Of a stretch of DNA of 64,000 nt, positions 52,401 to 60,880 are shown piece by piece. Made by a program: the position numbers and the translations under genes. Location: NCBI RefSeq assembly GCF_000426245.1, contig NZ_AUEZ01000030.1, forward strand, positions 33,096-97,095, written 5' to 3'. Within the stretch, counting starts at the first letter, position 1. Every line of letters starts with the position of its first letter. The notes under the pieces are model-generated. The model did not search any database. It saw only the letters and a list, made by a program, of their open reading frames with translations, and was not told the origin of the DNA. This DNA is from Bradyrhizobium sp. Ai1a-2 (GTDB lineage: Bacteria; Pseudomonadota; Alphaproteobacteria; Rhizobiales; Xanthobacteraceae).

Positions 52401-52487
52401 GTAGCCCGGATGGAGCGCAGCGCAATCCGGGACCTTTCTCACCGCGTGGCGAGAATCCCGGATTGCGCTGCGCTTCATCCGGGCTAC
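52401..52487. repeat. Intergenic palindrome, family B (copy 3)
   Basis: GTAGCCCGGATGGAGCGCAG and CTGCGCTTCATCCGGGCTAC arms, with GCAATCCGGGA and TCCCGGATTGC inside; between the convergent kinase and DUF3617 genes. Confidence 0.9.
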
Positions 52488-52495
52488 GAGAAGAA

Positions 52496-53038
52496 CTACT
52501 TCGGCAGCTGCTTGGGGATCAGGCCCTTCAGCTTTTCCATGTCCTTGATGTTCATCTTCATGCCGCCGGCCATGATAACATCACCGGGCTTCTGGTCCGC
52601 CTTGCAGGGACCGAGCCATTTGGCCTCGACGGTGGCGGTGGTATCGCGCGCCGCGCCGGCCGAGCCGCGATCGGCGTGCGAGGTCGTCTTCACCGTATAG
52701 GCGGAGTTGAAGTCGCCGGTGATCTCGGCATGCGAGGTCACCGTGACACCGGCGACGCCGCACACGGAATCGCTGACATAGCCGGTCGCGGTCTTCTGGA
52801 TATCCTGCCTCGAGCAGATATCCTTCGCCATCGGCGAGACCGCCGTGCTCATATCCTTGTCGGTGGTCTCGTCGGTGCAATGTTGCATCGTCATTTCGGG
52901 CATGGTTGAGCCCGTGCGCACGATCTTCATCTCCCACAGGCCCGGCTTGCGGACCGGCAGATCGACAGCACCGGCCGCGCCCGGCAGCAGCGCAGCCAAG
53001 CCGAGGGCCGATCCGAGCAGAACGAAATGTCGTGTCAT
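52496..53038 (-). CDS. DUF3617 secreted protein
   Basis: A 180-residue protein with a signal peptide (LLGSALGLAALLPGAAGA, cleavage about residue 24) and the DUF3617 mature start DLPVRKPGLWEMKIVRTGSTMP. Four cysteines (CTDET, CSRQD, SVCGVAG, GPCKAD) could form two disulfides. Function unknown; periplasmic. ATG 53038; a longer frame to 53143 overlaps the next gene and is rejected. Confidence 0.88.
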   Translation of the reverse strand: MTRHFVLLGSALGLAALLPGAAGAVDLPVRKPGLWEMKIVRTGSTMPEMTMQHCTDETTDKDMSTAVSPMAKDICSRQDIQKTATGYVSDSVCGVAGVTVTSHAEITGDFNSAYTVKTTSHADRGSAGAARDTTATVEAKWLGPCKADQKPGDVIMAGGMKMNIKDMEKLKGLIPKQLPK

Positions 53039-53063
53039 GCGACGATGCCGGTAACGGCGCCGA

Positions 53064-53354
53064 TCAATAAAGCGTGCGCAGCGGCCGCTCGGCGGCGCCC
53101 CAAGGCACCCAGCGGCAGGAGAAGGAGACGTAGCCACCCTCATAGGGCTGCACCGCGAGGAATTTCACCACCTTGCCGTAGGAAGCGCAGTGATCGACCG
53201 CGAGCTGGCGGGCATCGGCCTGCCTTGCCAGCGAATAGGCGATGATGCCGCCGGTATCGTTGCCCTTGAACGGGGGCACCCAGTCGGCCTGGGCCGGCGC
53301 ACCGGCCAGCATTGCGCCTGCGGCAACCATGCCAGCGGCCAGTATCCTTCGCAT
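53064..53354 (-). CDS. Small secreted hypothetical protein
   Basis: A 96-residue protein with a signal peptide (cleavage after AQA about residue 23). The mature part starts DWVPPFKGNDTGGIIAYS and has two cysteines (DHCASY, SFSCRW). Common in Bradyrhizobium by memory; no family name. Upstream of DUF3617 on the same strand with 25 nt between, so probably co-transcribed. Confidence 0.75.
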   Translation of the reverse strand: MRRILAAGMVAAGAMLAGAPAQADWVPPFKGNDTGGIIAYSLARQADARQLAVDHCASYGKVVKFLAVQPYEGGYVSFSCRWVPWGAAERPLRTLY

Positions 53355-53524
53355 TGCAGACTCTCCTCAAATCCTTGGGCGGCACCATAAAGTGCGACGG
53401 CGACCGTGAAAAGAATCGTGGGCCAGAGATTTGCTGAGTTCTCTGCCAGTGTTGCCGTGCTGCACTTGACCTTGCCCGGGCTTCGCGGCACCGTCCCGCG
53501 CGTTGGATTGTCCGGCGGATTCCC

Positions 53525-53983
53525 ATGCGCAACTCTATTCGTTACTCGACCAAAACTGGCCTTTGCGCCGCATTCGGCCTGTTGGCGTCCAGCCAGATGG
53601 CGCAGGCCGCAAATCCGCTGGAGCTGAACTTCTGGCTGTCCGGACCGAAGTATGACGGAGCCGTGGCCCCCTGCGAGGCCGCGCTGCCGACCATTGCGTA
53701 TCAATTCCAGGAAAAAGAGAGCCAATTCTGGAATTCGCCGCTGGTGATCACCGGCTATTCCCGGATCCATGAGACTGCCTTCCGTCCCTGGCAGTCCGAC
53801 AATATCCCGCGCCGCTACTGCTCGGGCGACGCGATGTTGAGCGACGGCAAGGTGCGCACCGTGCATTTCTCGATCATCGAGGACGGCGGCTTTGCCAGCA
53901 CCGGCCAGGGCGTCGAATGGTGCGTGGTCGGACTGGACCGCAACTGGGCCTATAATCCCGCCTGCAAGTCGGCCCGGCCCTGA
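53525..53983 (+). CDS. Secreted hypothetical protein
   Basis: A 152-residue protein with a signal peptide (cleavage after AQA about residue 28). The mature part contains ELNFWLSGPKYDGAVAPCEAALP, YCSGDAMLSDGKVRTVHFSIIED and WCVVGLDRNWAYNPAC, with four cysteines likely paired. No family recognised. Divergent from the small secreted gene at 53354. Confidence 0.75.
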   Translation: MRNSIRYSTKTGLCAAFGLLASSQMAQAANPLELNFWLSGPKYDGAVAPCEAALPTIAYQFQEKESQFWNSPLVITGYSRIHETAFRPWQSDNIPRRYCSGDAMLSDGKVRTVHFSIIEDGGFASTGQGVEWCVVGLDRNWAYNPACKSARP

Positions 53984-54100
53984 TCCTCAGGGCTGGCGTA
54001 GCGATCTTGTTAATCAAGCGGCGCAACGCATCACAATTTGTTCTTGAAATGTTCCATCTCCCTGCTAGGCTCGCCTGCGGTCGAGTGTGAGGGGTGTTTG

Positions 54101-54784
54101 ATGTTTCGATTGGCCTTGGCTTCCCGGCTGCTGATTTCCGTTCTCGCTTTTCTTGCCGTGATCGGCCCGGTCAGCGCGCAGGACCGCCGGCAAAACGCGC
54201 CGGGCGAGTTCGATTTCTACGTGCTGGCGCTATCCTGGTCGCCGTCATTCTGTGAAGCGGCCTCCGAGCGCGGCGACGGCAAGCGGGCGCAGGTCCAATG
54301 CGGCGGACGCCCCTACTCCTTCGTGGTGCACGGGCTCTGGCCGCAATATGAGCGCGGCTTTCCGGAATATTGCCAGCGGCCCGCCCCACGCCTTGCCCGC
54401 AACGTCATGACGTCGATGCTCGACCTGATGCCGGCCCCCGGGCTGATCTACAGCGAATGGGACAAGCACGGCACCTGCTCGGGCCTCTCGGCACGCGCCT
54501 ATTTCGAGAGCGTTCGCAAGGCCCGCGCCGCCGTGAAGATCCCAGAGGAATTCCTGCAACTGTCGGAGCCGAAGACGATCGCACCCGATGAGATCGAAGA
54601 GGCCTTCATCAAGGCCAATCCGGGCCTGAGCAGTTCGGCAATCTCGGTGACCTGCGACAGCAAGCGCCTCAGCGAGGTCAGGATCTGCATGAGCAGGGAC
54701 ATGCAGTTCCGTGACTGCGAGGAAACCGATCGCCGCGCCTGCCGCCGAGACCAGGTGGTAATGCCGCCGATCCGGGGCGGCTAG
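54101..54784 (+). CDS. Ribonuclease T2 family protein
   Basis: A 227-residue secreted endoribonuclease: signal peptide to about 26 (SAQ), the substrate start FDFYVLALSWSPSFCE, active-site block CAS1 FVVHGLWPQY (His about 70) and CAS2 EWDKHGTCSG (Glu, His, about 121-128). Cysteines CEAAS, VQCGG, YCQRP and GTCSG fit the family disulfides. RNase T2 cuts RNA non-specifically through a 2',3'-cyclic phosphate in the periplasm. ATG 54101 behind GAGGGG. Confidence 0.93.
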   Translation: MFRLALASRLLISVLAFLAVIGPVSAQDRRQNAPGEFDFYVLALSWSPSFCEAASERGDGKRAQVQCGGRPYSFVVHGLWPQYERGFPEYCQRPAPRLARNVMTSMLDLMPAPGLIYSEWDKHGTCSGLSARAYFESVRKARAAVKIPEEFLQLSEPKTIAPDEIEEAFIKANPGLSSSAISVTCDSKRLSEVRICMSRDMQFRDCEETDRRACRRDQVVMPPIRGG

Positions 54785-54956
54785 GATCTCCTCGTCGTTC
54801 CGGAATGGTCCGAACGAACAGACTCAGATGTGCAGTTTGTGCATCGGGAAGTCTCGAGAAGCTCCGACGCGTAGTTGCGCGTCCGAGTTCGATGCTTGCA
54901 CCTCGCCCGACATGACATGGGTTACTTTCATCCAGCCAATGTCGTAACCGTCAGGC

Positions 54957-55817
54957 ATGAACTATCGTCACGCCTTTCACGCCGGCGGTTTTGCTGACGT
55001 CATCAAGCACATCGTGCTGGTGCGAATCCTGCTCTATCTGCAGGAAAAGCCGGCGGCGCTCCGCGTCATCGACACCCACGCCGGCGCCGGCCTCTATGAT
55101 CTCACCTCCGACGAGGCGCGGCGCGGCGGCGAATGGCTGACCGGGATCGCGCGGCTGATGCAGGCACGCTTCTCGAAGGAAGCGCTGCCGCTGGTGCTGC
55201 CTTATCTCGATATTGTGAAGGCCTTCAGCCCGCCGGGCGAACTGAAGGCCTATCCGGGTTCGCCCCTGATCGCACGGGCGCTGTTGCGGCCGCAGGACCG
55301 CCTCACCGCCTGCGAACTCGAGCCTGAGGCGCGCAAGCGCCTGATCGACGCGCTGCGCCGCGACGCCCAGGCGCGGGTGGTCGACCTCGATGGCTGGACC
55401 GCGCTGCCGGCCTTCGTCCCGCCCAACGAAAGGCGCGGCCTGGTCCTGATCGACCCGTCTTTTGAAGCCAAGGACGAGTTCGAACGGCTGGCGCAAGGCT
55501 TTGCCGAGGCGTTCGCCAAATGGCCGACCGGCAGCTATCTATTGTGGTATCCTGTGAAAAGCCGTCGCGTGACCGACGATCTTGCTCGCCATGTCGCCTC
55601 CGAGACCGGCAAGAGCAAGCCGGCCGGCAAATGCCTGCGACTTGAATTCAGCGTCGCGCCCCGCGAAGCGGAGAGCGGCCTGGTCTCGACCGGGCTCTTG
55701 ATCGTCAATCCGCCCTGGACGCTTGCCGGCGAACTCAAGACCATCCTGCCCGAGCTGGAAAAGCCCTTGGGCCAAGGCGGCGCGGCCCGATTCAGGCTGG
55801 AGACGCCCAAACCCTAG
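54957..55817 (+). CDS. rlmJ: 23S rRNA (adenine2030-N6)-methyltransferase RlmJ
   Basis: A 286-residue RlmJ: N-terminal NYRHAFHAGGFADVIKHIVL (2-21), a SAM-binding stretch IDTHAGAGLYDL (about 38-49), CELEPEARKRLIDALR and the catalytic loop DPSFE (about 166-170), where the family norm is DPPFE. Methylates A2030 in domain V. ATG 54957 follows the usual start; the upstream 170 bp holds no other gene. Monocistronic. Confidence 0.93.
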   Translation: MNYRHAFHAGGFADVIKHIVLVRILLYLQEKPAALRVIDTHAGAGLYDLTSDEARRGGEWLTGIARLMQARFSKEALPLVLPYLDIVKAFSPPGELKAYPGSPLIARALLRPQDRLTACELEPEARKRLIDALRRDAQARVVDLDGWTALPAFVPPNERRGLVLIDPSFEAKDEFERLAQGFAEAFAKWPTGSYLLWYPVKSRRVTDDLARHVASETGKSKPAGKCLRLEFSVAPREAESGLVSTGLLIVNPPWTLAGELKTILPELEKPLGQGGAARFRLETPKP

Positions 55818-56077
55818 CCAACGCCATTGCTGAAAACTCCCACTCGACCATAGGCAACTTGCCCGGAACCGTATTATGCTTGTCACGTTAGGACTGGCTT
55901 TACGTTCCGCTTCCGCGAATGGTTGCGGCGGAGTGACAAGGCCGAAGAAAAAATCCAGGCGGGTTGGTGGCGTGGTACCGATCCGCTGAGGTGGCCAAGC
56001 TTCCGGTAGCGAATGTCCGGTCGCCCGCTACGTGAGTTACGCGTAGCGGCGGTGCAATGCGGGGGAGGAGTTTCCCG
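55818..56077 (+). promoter_or_regulatory. Cold-shock gene promoter and leader region
   Basis: About 260 bp with the promoter and untranslated leader of the cold-shock gene. GTAGCG (56005) and CGCTAC (56026) form a stem, and the ribosome-binding site GGGGGAGGAG lies next to TTTCCC, which can pair with it right before the ATG. Confidence 0.4.
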
Positions 56078-56293
56078 ATGGCCATGACTGGGACAGTCAA
56101 ATTCTTCAACGGAGAGCGCGGCTACGGCTTCATCAAGCCTGATGACGGCGGCCGCGATGTGTTCGTTCACATCACCGCGGTCGAGCGCGCAGGACTGAAG
56201 GATTTGACCGAAGGACAACGTATTACGTTCGACGTTGAACCGGACAAGAAGGGCAAAGGCCCCAAGGCGGTCAATCTGGTGATTTCATCGTGA
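56078..56293 (+). CDS. Cold-shock domain protein
   Basis: A 71-residue CspA-type OB-fold: RNP1 GYGFIKPDD (about 16-24) and RNP2 VFVHIT (about 29-34), with KFFNGERG before them. Binds single-stranded RNA or DNA and melts secondary structure. GGGGGAGGAG lies 7 nt before ATG 56078. A long leader is typical for thermally controlled csp genes. It is not known whether this copy is cold-induced. Confidence 0.95.
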   Translation: MAMTGTVKFFNGERGYGFIKPDDGGRDVFVHITAVERAGLKDLTEGQRITFDVEPDKKGKGPKAVNLVISS

Positions 56294-56395
56294 GCTTTTT
56301 CGCTCACGCTGAAGCGGACTGAGTTCTCGGGTCAGGATTTGCCGGGCGGCGTCCCGCTCGCACAGGCATGCGCGCGGTCTTGCGCGTCAGTTCGG

Positions 56396-56428
56396 CAAAA
56401 AAATTCCGGCCGCTTGTGACGGCCGGAA
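56396..56428 (-). terminator. Rho-independent terminator of the beta-barrel gene
   Basis: On the reverse strand: TTCCGGCC, 9-nt loop, GGCCGGAA, then TTTTTTG. It lies about 105 nt beyond the stop at 56532. In the other direction there is no T-run. Confidence 0.7.
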
Positions 56429-56470
56429 GGTTGTCGTCGATCGTTTTCTTATTCTTCGAAGCGGTTGGTT

Positions 56471-56522
56471 AGAGCGTTTTCGAGCGAAGTGGACACCGGT
56501 TCGCGTGAAGAAAACGCGTCAA
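56471..56522. repeat. Intergenic palindrome, family I (copy 2)
   Basis: AGAGCGTTTTCGAGCGAAGT and CGGTTCGCGTGAAGAAAACG arms. Just downstream of the beta-barrel gene stop. Confidence 0.75.
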
Positions 56523-56531
56523 AGCAAGAAT

Positions 56532-57143
56532 CTAGAAGTGATAGTTCACGCCGGCACGGATGACGCCGAAATGGTAGCCGTTCGATGCGCCGGTGATGAG
56601 GAAGTTGCTGCTGGCAAGATCGACATAGAGATATTCGAGCTTGGCGCTCCAGTTCGGCGCAAATCCCATTTCAGCGCCGAGGCCAGCCGTCCAGCCGACA
56701 TTGGTCTGTGACTCCGACAGGCCGAAGGTCTCGGCACGCAGCTCGCCGAAGGCGAGGCCGGCGGTGGCGTAGAACAGCACGTTCTGGAACGCGTAGCCAC
56801 CGCGGCCGCGGATGGTGCCGAACCAGGGATTGGAGAATTTCCAGGGCGCAAAGGTCTCTTCCGCGCCGGTCGCCTGGATGTCCCCTTCAGCGCCGAACAC
56901 CCACGGGCCGTTGGTCCAGTTGTAGCCGACCTGCGCGCCGCCCGCGAAACCCGACGGCTTGGCCGGGTTGTTGTCCACCCCACCCCAGGCATAGCCGAGG
57001 TTGCCGCCGAGATAGGGCCCTGCCCAGCTCAAGGCGTTGAGCGGCTGGTTCACTGTATAGGGCGCGCGATAATCGGCCGCTGCTGACGACGTCGTCCATC
57101 CTCCGACGATTAGCGCCAGCAGGCGCAAGGCTAACCGCTTCAT
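56532..57143 (-). CDS. Outer membrane beta-barrel protein
   Basis: A 203-residue protein with a signal peptide (cleavage after SAAA about residue 23) and an eight-strand barrel pattern: WAGPYLGGNLGYAWG (about 39-53), GFAGGAQVGYNW, PWFGTIRGRGGYAF, VGWTAGLGAEMGFA and a C-terminal FGVIRAGVNYHF ending in Phe. This is the Omp25/31-like porin-family barrel of Rhizobiales. Monocistronic, ended by a hairpin terminator. Confidence 0.92.
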   Translation of the reverse strand: MKRLALRLLALIVGGWTTSSAAADYRAPYTVNQPLNALSWAGPYLGGNLGYAWGGVDNNPAKPSGFAGGAQVGYNWTNGPWVFGAEGDIQATGAEETFAPWKFSNPWFGTIRGRGGYAFQNVLFYATAGLAFGELRAETFGLSESQTNVGWTAGLGAEMGFAPNWSAKLEYLYVDLASSNFLITGASNGYHFGVIRAGVNYHF

Positions 57144-57370
57144 CGCAACCACTCCACAAACGCAACAGCCGTGCCCCGCCGGTTGCGAAGGCCGGCGTGG
57201 TTACGGAATTCACTGATTTTTCGAGAAGATTTATCGAAAGTTTTAAGTTAAGGGCCTGTTAACAGCGGTTATCGCCCATCCATCAGTCTTAATGGAGTGT
57301 TACCGGCGCGGGGCTTTCTCCTCGAAGCTCGATGCTGGCGATGGCGGCCGGCAGCGCCTAGTTTAGGCCC

Positions 57371-59452
57371 ATGGATCACGATTCGACCGACCATCCGAAG
57401 GCGCCCGTGCCCAAGGGAACGCCCCACGGCCGAAAACCAGATTTGCCGCCGCAGGATCTCGGGCTCGTCACCGGCGACGTCGATCCGGCGACGTCGGCCA
57501 CGGAGGACGACGAGGACGCGCGGCTGCCCGAGGTTCCCGAGGAACCGACTGAAGGGGTCGCCGAGGGCACCCTCGCAGCCGGCCATGCCGCAATCGAGAA
57601 TGCGGTGCGCCTCGCCCCGACCTCACCCGGCGTCTACCGCATGCTCAACGCCGCCAACGACGTGCTCTATGTCGGCAAGGCGAAGAATGTCCGCAAACGG
57701 CTTTCTTCCTATGCGCGGCCCAACGCGCCGCTGCCGGCGCGCATCCTGCGCATGATCGCGGCGACCGTGAATGTCGAGATCGTCTCGACCACGACCGAGA
57801 CCGAGGCGCTGCTGCTGGAGGCCAACCTCATCAAGCAGCTCCGGCCGCGCTTCAACGTGCAGCTGCGCGATGACAAATCGTTTCCCTACATCCTGATCAC
57901 CGGCGACCACTGGGCGCCGCAGATCCTCAAGCATCGCGGCGCGCAGACGCGGCCCGGGCGCTATTTCGGCCCGTTCGCCTCCGCCGGCGCCGTCAACCGC
58001 ACCATCACGGCGCTGCAGCGCGCGTTCCTGATCCGCTCCTGCACCGACGGCTTCTTCGAAAGCCGCAGCCGCCCCTGCCTGCTCTACCAGATCCGCCGCT
58101 GCTCTGGCCCCTGCACCGGCGAAATCGATTTCCCCGGCTATGGTGAATTGGTGCGCGAGGCGACCGAATTTCTGTCGGGCCGCAGTCATGCGGTGAAGCA
58201 GGAGCTTGCCGCCGAAATGGAGAAGGCATCCGGCGAGCTCGAATTCGAGACCGCCGCGCTCTACCGCGACCGCCTCGCCGCACTGTCGGCGATCCAGTCG
58301 CAGCAGGGCATCAACCCGCGCACGGTGGAGGAAGCCGACGTGTTCGCCATCCACCAGGAAGGCGGATATTCCTGCGTCGAAGTGTTCTTCTTCCGCACCG
58401 GCCAGAACTGGGGCAACCGCGCCTATTTCCCGCGGGCGGAGAAGTCGTTCACGTCAGAGGAGGTGCTCTCCTCCTTCCTCGCGCAGTTCTACGACGACAA
58501 GCCGCCGCCGAAGCTCATCCTGCTCTCGCACGAGGTCGAGGACGCAGAGCTGCTCGCGGACGCGCTGTCGGTGAAGGCCGGGCGCAAGGTCGAGGTCTCA
58601 GTCCCCAAGCGCGGCGAGAAGAGAGAGCTGGTCACGCACGCGCTGACCAATGCGCGCGAGGCACTCGGCCGCAAGCTCGCCGACACCGCAACCCAGGGCC
58701 GGCTGCTCGAAGGCATGGCCTCGACGCTTGGCCTGCCGCAGGTGCCGAAGCGCATCGAAGTCTACGACAACAGCCACATCCAGGGCACCAACGCGGTCGG
58801 CGCCATGATCGTGGCGGGTCCCGACGGATTCATGAAGAACCAGTACCGCAAGTTCAACATCAAGTCCGAAGGGCTGACCCCGGGCGACGACTACGCGATG
58901 ATGCGCGAGGTGCTGGAACGGCGCTTCAAGCGGCTGCTGAAGCCTGCCGAGGGCGAGGCGCCCAAGGTCAAGGCTGACGACGATTCCTTCCCGCAGTGGC
59001 CCGACCTCGTCATCATCGACGGTGGCCGCGGGCAGTTGAACGCGGTCAAGGAGATTTTCGACCAGCTCGGGCTGACCCAGGTGTCGCTGATGGCGGTGGC
59101 AAAGGGACCGGACCGCGACGCCGGCCGCGAAACGCTGTTCATACCCGGCCGCGAGGCCATCAAGCTAGAGCCCCGCGATCCCGTGCTGTATTTCATCCAG
59201 CGGCTGCGCGACGAGGCGCACCGTTTCGTGATCGGCTCGCATCGCAAGCTGCGCAAGAAGGACATCCGCGAGGCCGGCTTGCAGGAAATTCCCGGTATCG
59301 GTCCCTCGCGCAAACGCGCGTTGCTGCATCATTTCGGCACGTTGAAGGAGATCGAGCGAGCCTCGATCGCCGACCTCGGCAAGGTTCCCGGCGTCAGCGC
59401 CGAGAGTGCGCGGAAGATCTTCGAGTTTTTCCACTCCCAGCCGGGGGGCTAG
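57371..59452 (+). CDS. uvrC: Excinuclease ABC subunit UvrC
   Basis: A 693-residue UvrC: GIY-YIG nuclease (SPGVYRMLNAANDVLYVGKAKNVRKR in parts, about 84-112), a cysteine-containing linker (CLLYQIRRCSGPC), UVR motif (about 280-315), RNase H-like 5' nuclease with YDNSHIQGT and IDGGRGQLN, and C-terminal helix-hairpin-helix repeats (IPGIGPSRKRALL). About 70 acidic residues precede the nuclease, as in other Bradyrhizobium proteins by memory. Start of the uvrC-pgsA-moaD-moaE-prmB run. Confidence 0.97.
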   Translation: MDHDSTDHPKAPVPKGTPHGRKPDLPPQDLGLVTGDVDPATSATEDDEDARLPEVPEEPTEGVAEGTLAAGHAAIENAVRLAPTSPGVYRMLNAANDVLYVGKAKNVRKRLSSYARPNAPLPARILRMIAATVNVEIVSTTTETEALLLEANLIKQLRPRFNVQLRDDKSFPYILITGDHWAPQILKHRGAQTRPGRYFGPFASAGAVNRTITALQRAFLIRSCTDGFFESRSRPCLLYQIRRCSGPCTGEIDFPGYGELVREATEFLSGRSHAVKQELAAEMEKASGELEFETAALYRDRLAALSAIQSQQGINPRTVEEADVFAIHQEGGYSCVEVFFFRTGQNWGNRAYFPRAEKSFTSEEVLSSFLAQFYDDKPPPKLILLSHEVEDAELLADALSVKAGRKVEVSVPKRGEKRELVTHALTNAREALGRKLADTATQGRLLEGMASTLGLPQVPKRIEVYDNSHIQGTNAVGAMIVAGPDGFMKNQYRKFNIKSEGLTPGDDYAMMREVLERRFKRLLKPAEGEAPKVKADDDSFPQWPDLVIIDGGRGQLNAVKEIFDQLGLTQVSLMAVAKGPDRDAGRETLFIPGREAIKLEPRDPVLYFIQRLRDEAHRFVIGSHRKLRKKDIREAGLQEIPGIGPSRKRALLHHFGTLKEIERASIADLGKVPGVSAESARKIFEFFHSQPGG

Positions 59453-59541
59453 AGCGATGGAGTCATCAAGGCGTCGCCTGCAGCGGACCATCTTGTGCGC
59501 CCACGGTTGACCTCGACGCTTTAGCGGTATTGGTAAGACGG

Positions 59542-60156
59542 ATGAACATGGCGACCACAAGGGGGCAGCCCAAGACCCTGTCCCTTCCGAATATCCTGAC
59601 CTACGCCCGCATCGCCGCCATCCCGGTGGTGGTCGGCTGCATCTATGTGCAGGCGATCATGGACGGCCCGCTATGGCTGCGCTGGGTGGCGGTCGCGATC
59701 TTCATTGCCGCCGGCATCACCGATTACCTCGACGGCTATTACGCCCGGATCTGGAACCAGCAATCGGCCTTCGGCCGGATGCTGGACCCGATCGCGGACA
59801 AGCTCCTGGTCGCCTCCTGCCTGCTGATGCTGGCCGCCGACGGCATCATCCACGGCTGGTCGCTATGGGCCGCGATCGTGATCCTGTGCCGCGAGATCCT
59901 GGTGTCGGGCCTGCGTGAATATCTCGCAGGCTTGCGCGTCAGCGTCCCCGTGACCAAGCTCGCGAAATGGAAGACCACGGTGCAGCTGGTCGCGATTGGA
60001 TTCCTGCTGGCGGGCGAGGCGGGCGATCAGGTGGTCCCGGTGGTCACCCTGATCGGGCTGGCCTTGCTGTGGATCTCCGCGATCGTCACGATCTATACCG
60101 GCTACGACTATTTCCGCGCCGGCATCCATCATCTCATCAAGGAGGATGAAGGATGA
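59542..60156 (+). CDS. pgsA: CDP-diacylglycerol-glycerol-3-phosphate 3-phosphatidyltransferase
   Basis: A 204-residue membrane enzyme with the CDP-alcohol phosphotransferase signature D-G-x2-A-R-x8-G-x3-D-x3-D in LDGYYARIWNQQSAFGRML followed by DPIAD (about 59-83). About five membrane helices. Makes phosphatidylglycerol phosphate, the precursor of phosphatidylglycerol, which Lgt (38210) consumes. ATG 59542 or 59548. Overlaps moaD by 4 nt. Confidence 0.96.
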   Translation: MNMATTRGQPKTLSLPNILTYARIAAIPVVVGCIYVQAIMDGPLWLRWVAVAIFIAAGITDYLDGYYARIWNQQSAFGRMLDPIADKLLVASCLLMLAADGIIHGWSLWAAIVILCREILVSGLREYLAGLRVSVPVTKLAKWKTTVQLVAIGFLLAGEAGDQVVPVVTLIGLALLWISAIVTIYTGYDYFRAGIHHLIKEDEG

Positions 60157-60404
60157 AGGTGAAATATTTCGCCTGGGTCCGCGAACGCATCGGCAAGGCC
60201 GAAGAGACCATCGAGCCGCCGGCCGATATCCGTACCGTCGGCGAGCTTATCGACTGGCTCGCCGCGCGTGACGACGCCTACGCCTACGCCTTCGAGAAGC
60301 CGAGGGTGATCCGCGCCGCGATCGACCATGCCCATGTCAGGCAGGACGCCGCGATATCGGGCGCGCGCGAGATCGCGTTCTTTCCGCCGATGACGGGCGG
60401 CTGA
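60153..60404 (+). CDS. moaD: Molybdopterin synthase small subunit
   Basis: An 83-residue ubiquitin-fold protein ending in the activated tail PPMTGG, where the C-terminal glycine carries the thiocarboxylate. KVKYFAWVRERIGKAEETIE is the typical start. Works with MoaE to insert the dithiolene sulfur into precursor Z. Start overlaps pgsA (ATGA); moaE follows after 8 nt. Confidence 0.95.
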   Translation: MKVKYFAWVRERIGKAEETIEPPADIRTVGELIDWLAARDDAYAYAFEKPRVIRAAIDHAHVRQDAAISGAREIAFFPPMTGG

Positions 60405-60412
60405 GCCAACAC

Positions 60413-60880
60413 ATGACCGCGATTGCGACCATCCGCATCCAGGAAGCCGATTTCGACATCGCGCAGGAAATTGCCGCGATCGGCAAGGACCGCACCGATA
60501 TCGGCGCCGTGGTCAGCTTCACCGGCATCTGCCGCGGCAGCGAGAACGGCGAGCCGATCGCAGCGCTGACGCTGGAGCATTATCCCGGCATGGCGGAAAC
60601 CGAGATCAGGCGCCATGTCGAGGAAGCGATGTCGCGCTGGCCACTGTCCGGTCTTACCGTCGTTCACCGGGTCGGCTGCATCACGCCCGGCGAGAACATC
60701 GTGCTGGTGGTGACGGCATCGCAGCACCGGCAGGCCGCGTTCCAGGCCGCCGAATTCCTGATGGACTACCTGAAGACCAGCGCACCGTTCTGGAAGCGCG
60801 AGGAAAGCGCGCGGGGCTCGAGCTGGATCGAGGCGCGCGACCATGATGACGCGGCGGCTGCGCGCTGGACCAAATCCTGA
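60413..60880 (+). CDS. moaE: Molybdopterin synthase large subunit
   Basis: A 155-residue MoaE: IGAVVSFTGICRG (about 34-46), LEHYPGMAETEI (about 58-69), HRVGCITPGENIVLVV (about 83-98) and FLMDYLKTSAPFWKREE with the catalytic Lys (about 121-137). Forms the heterotetramer with MoaD. The last nucleotide is shared with the prmB start (TGATG). Confidence 0.96.
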   Translation: MTAIATIRIQEADFDIAQEIAAIGKDRTDIGAVVSFTGICRGSENGEPIAALTLEHYPGMAETEIRRHVEEAMSRWPLSGLTVVHRVGCITPGENIVLVVTASQHRQAAFQAAEFLMDYLKTSAPFWKREESARGSSWIEARDHDDAAAARWTKS

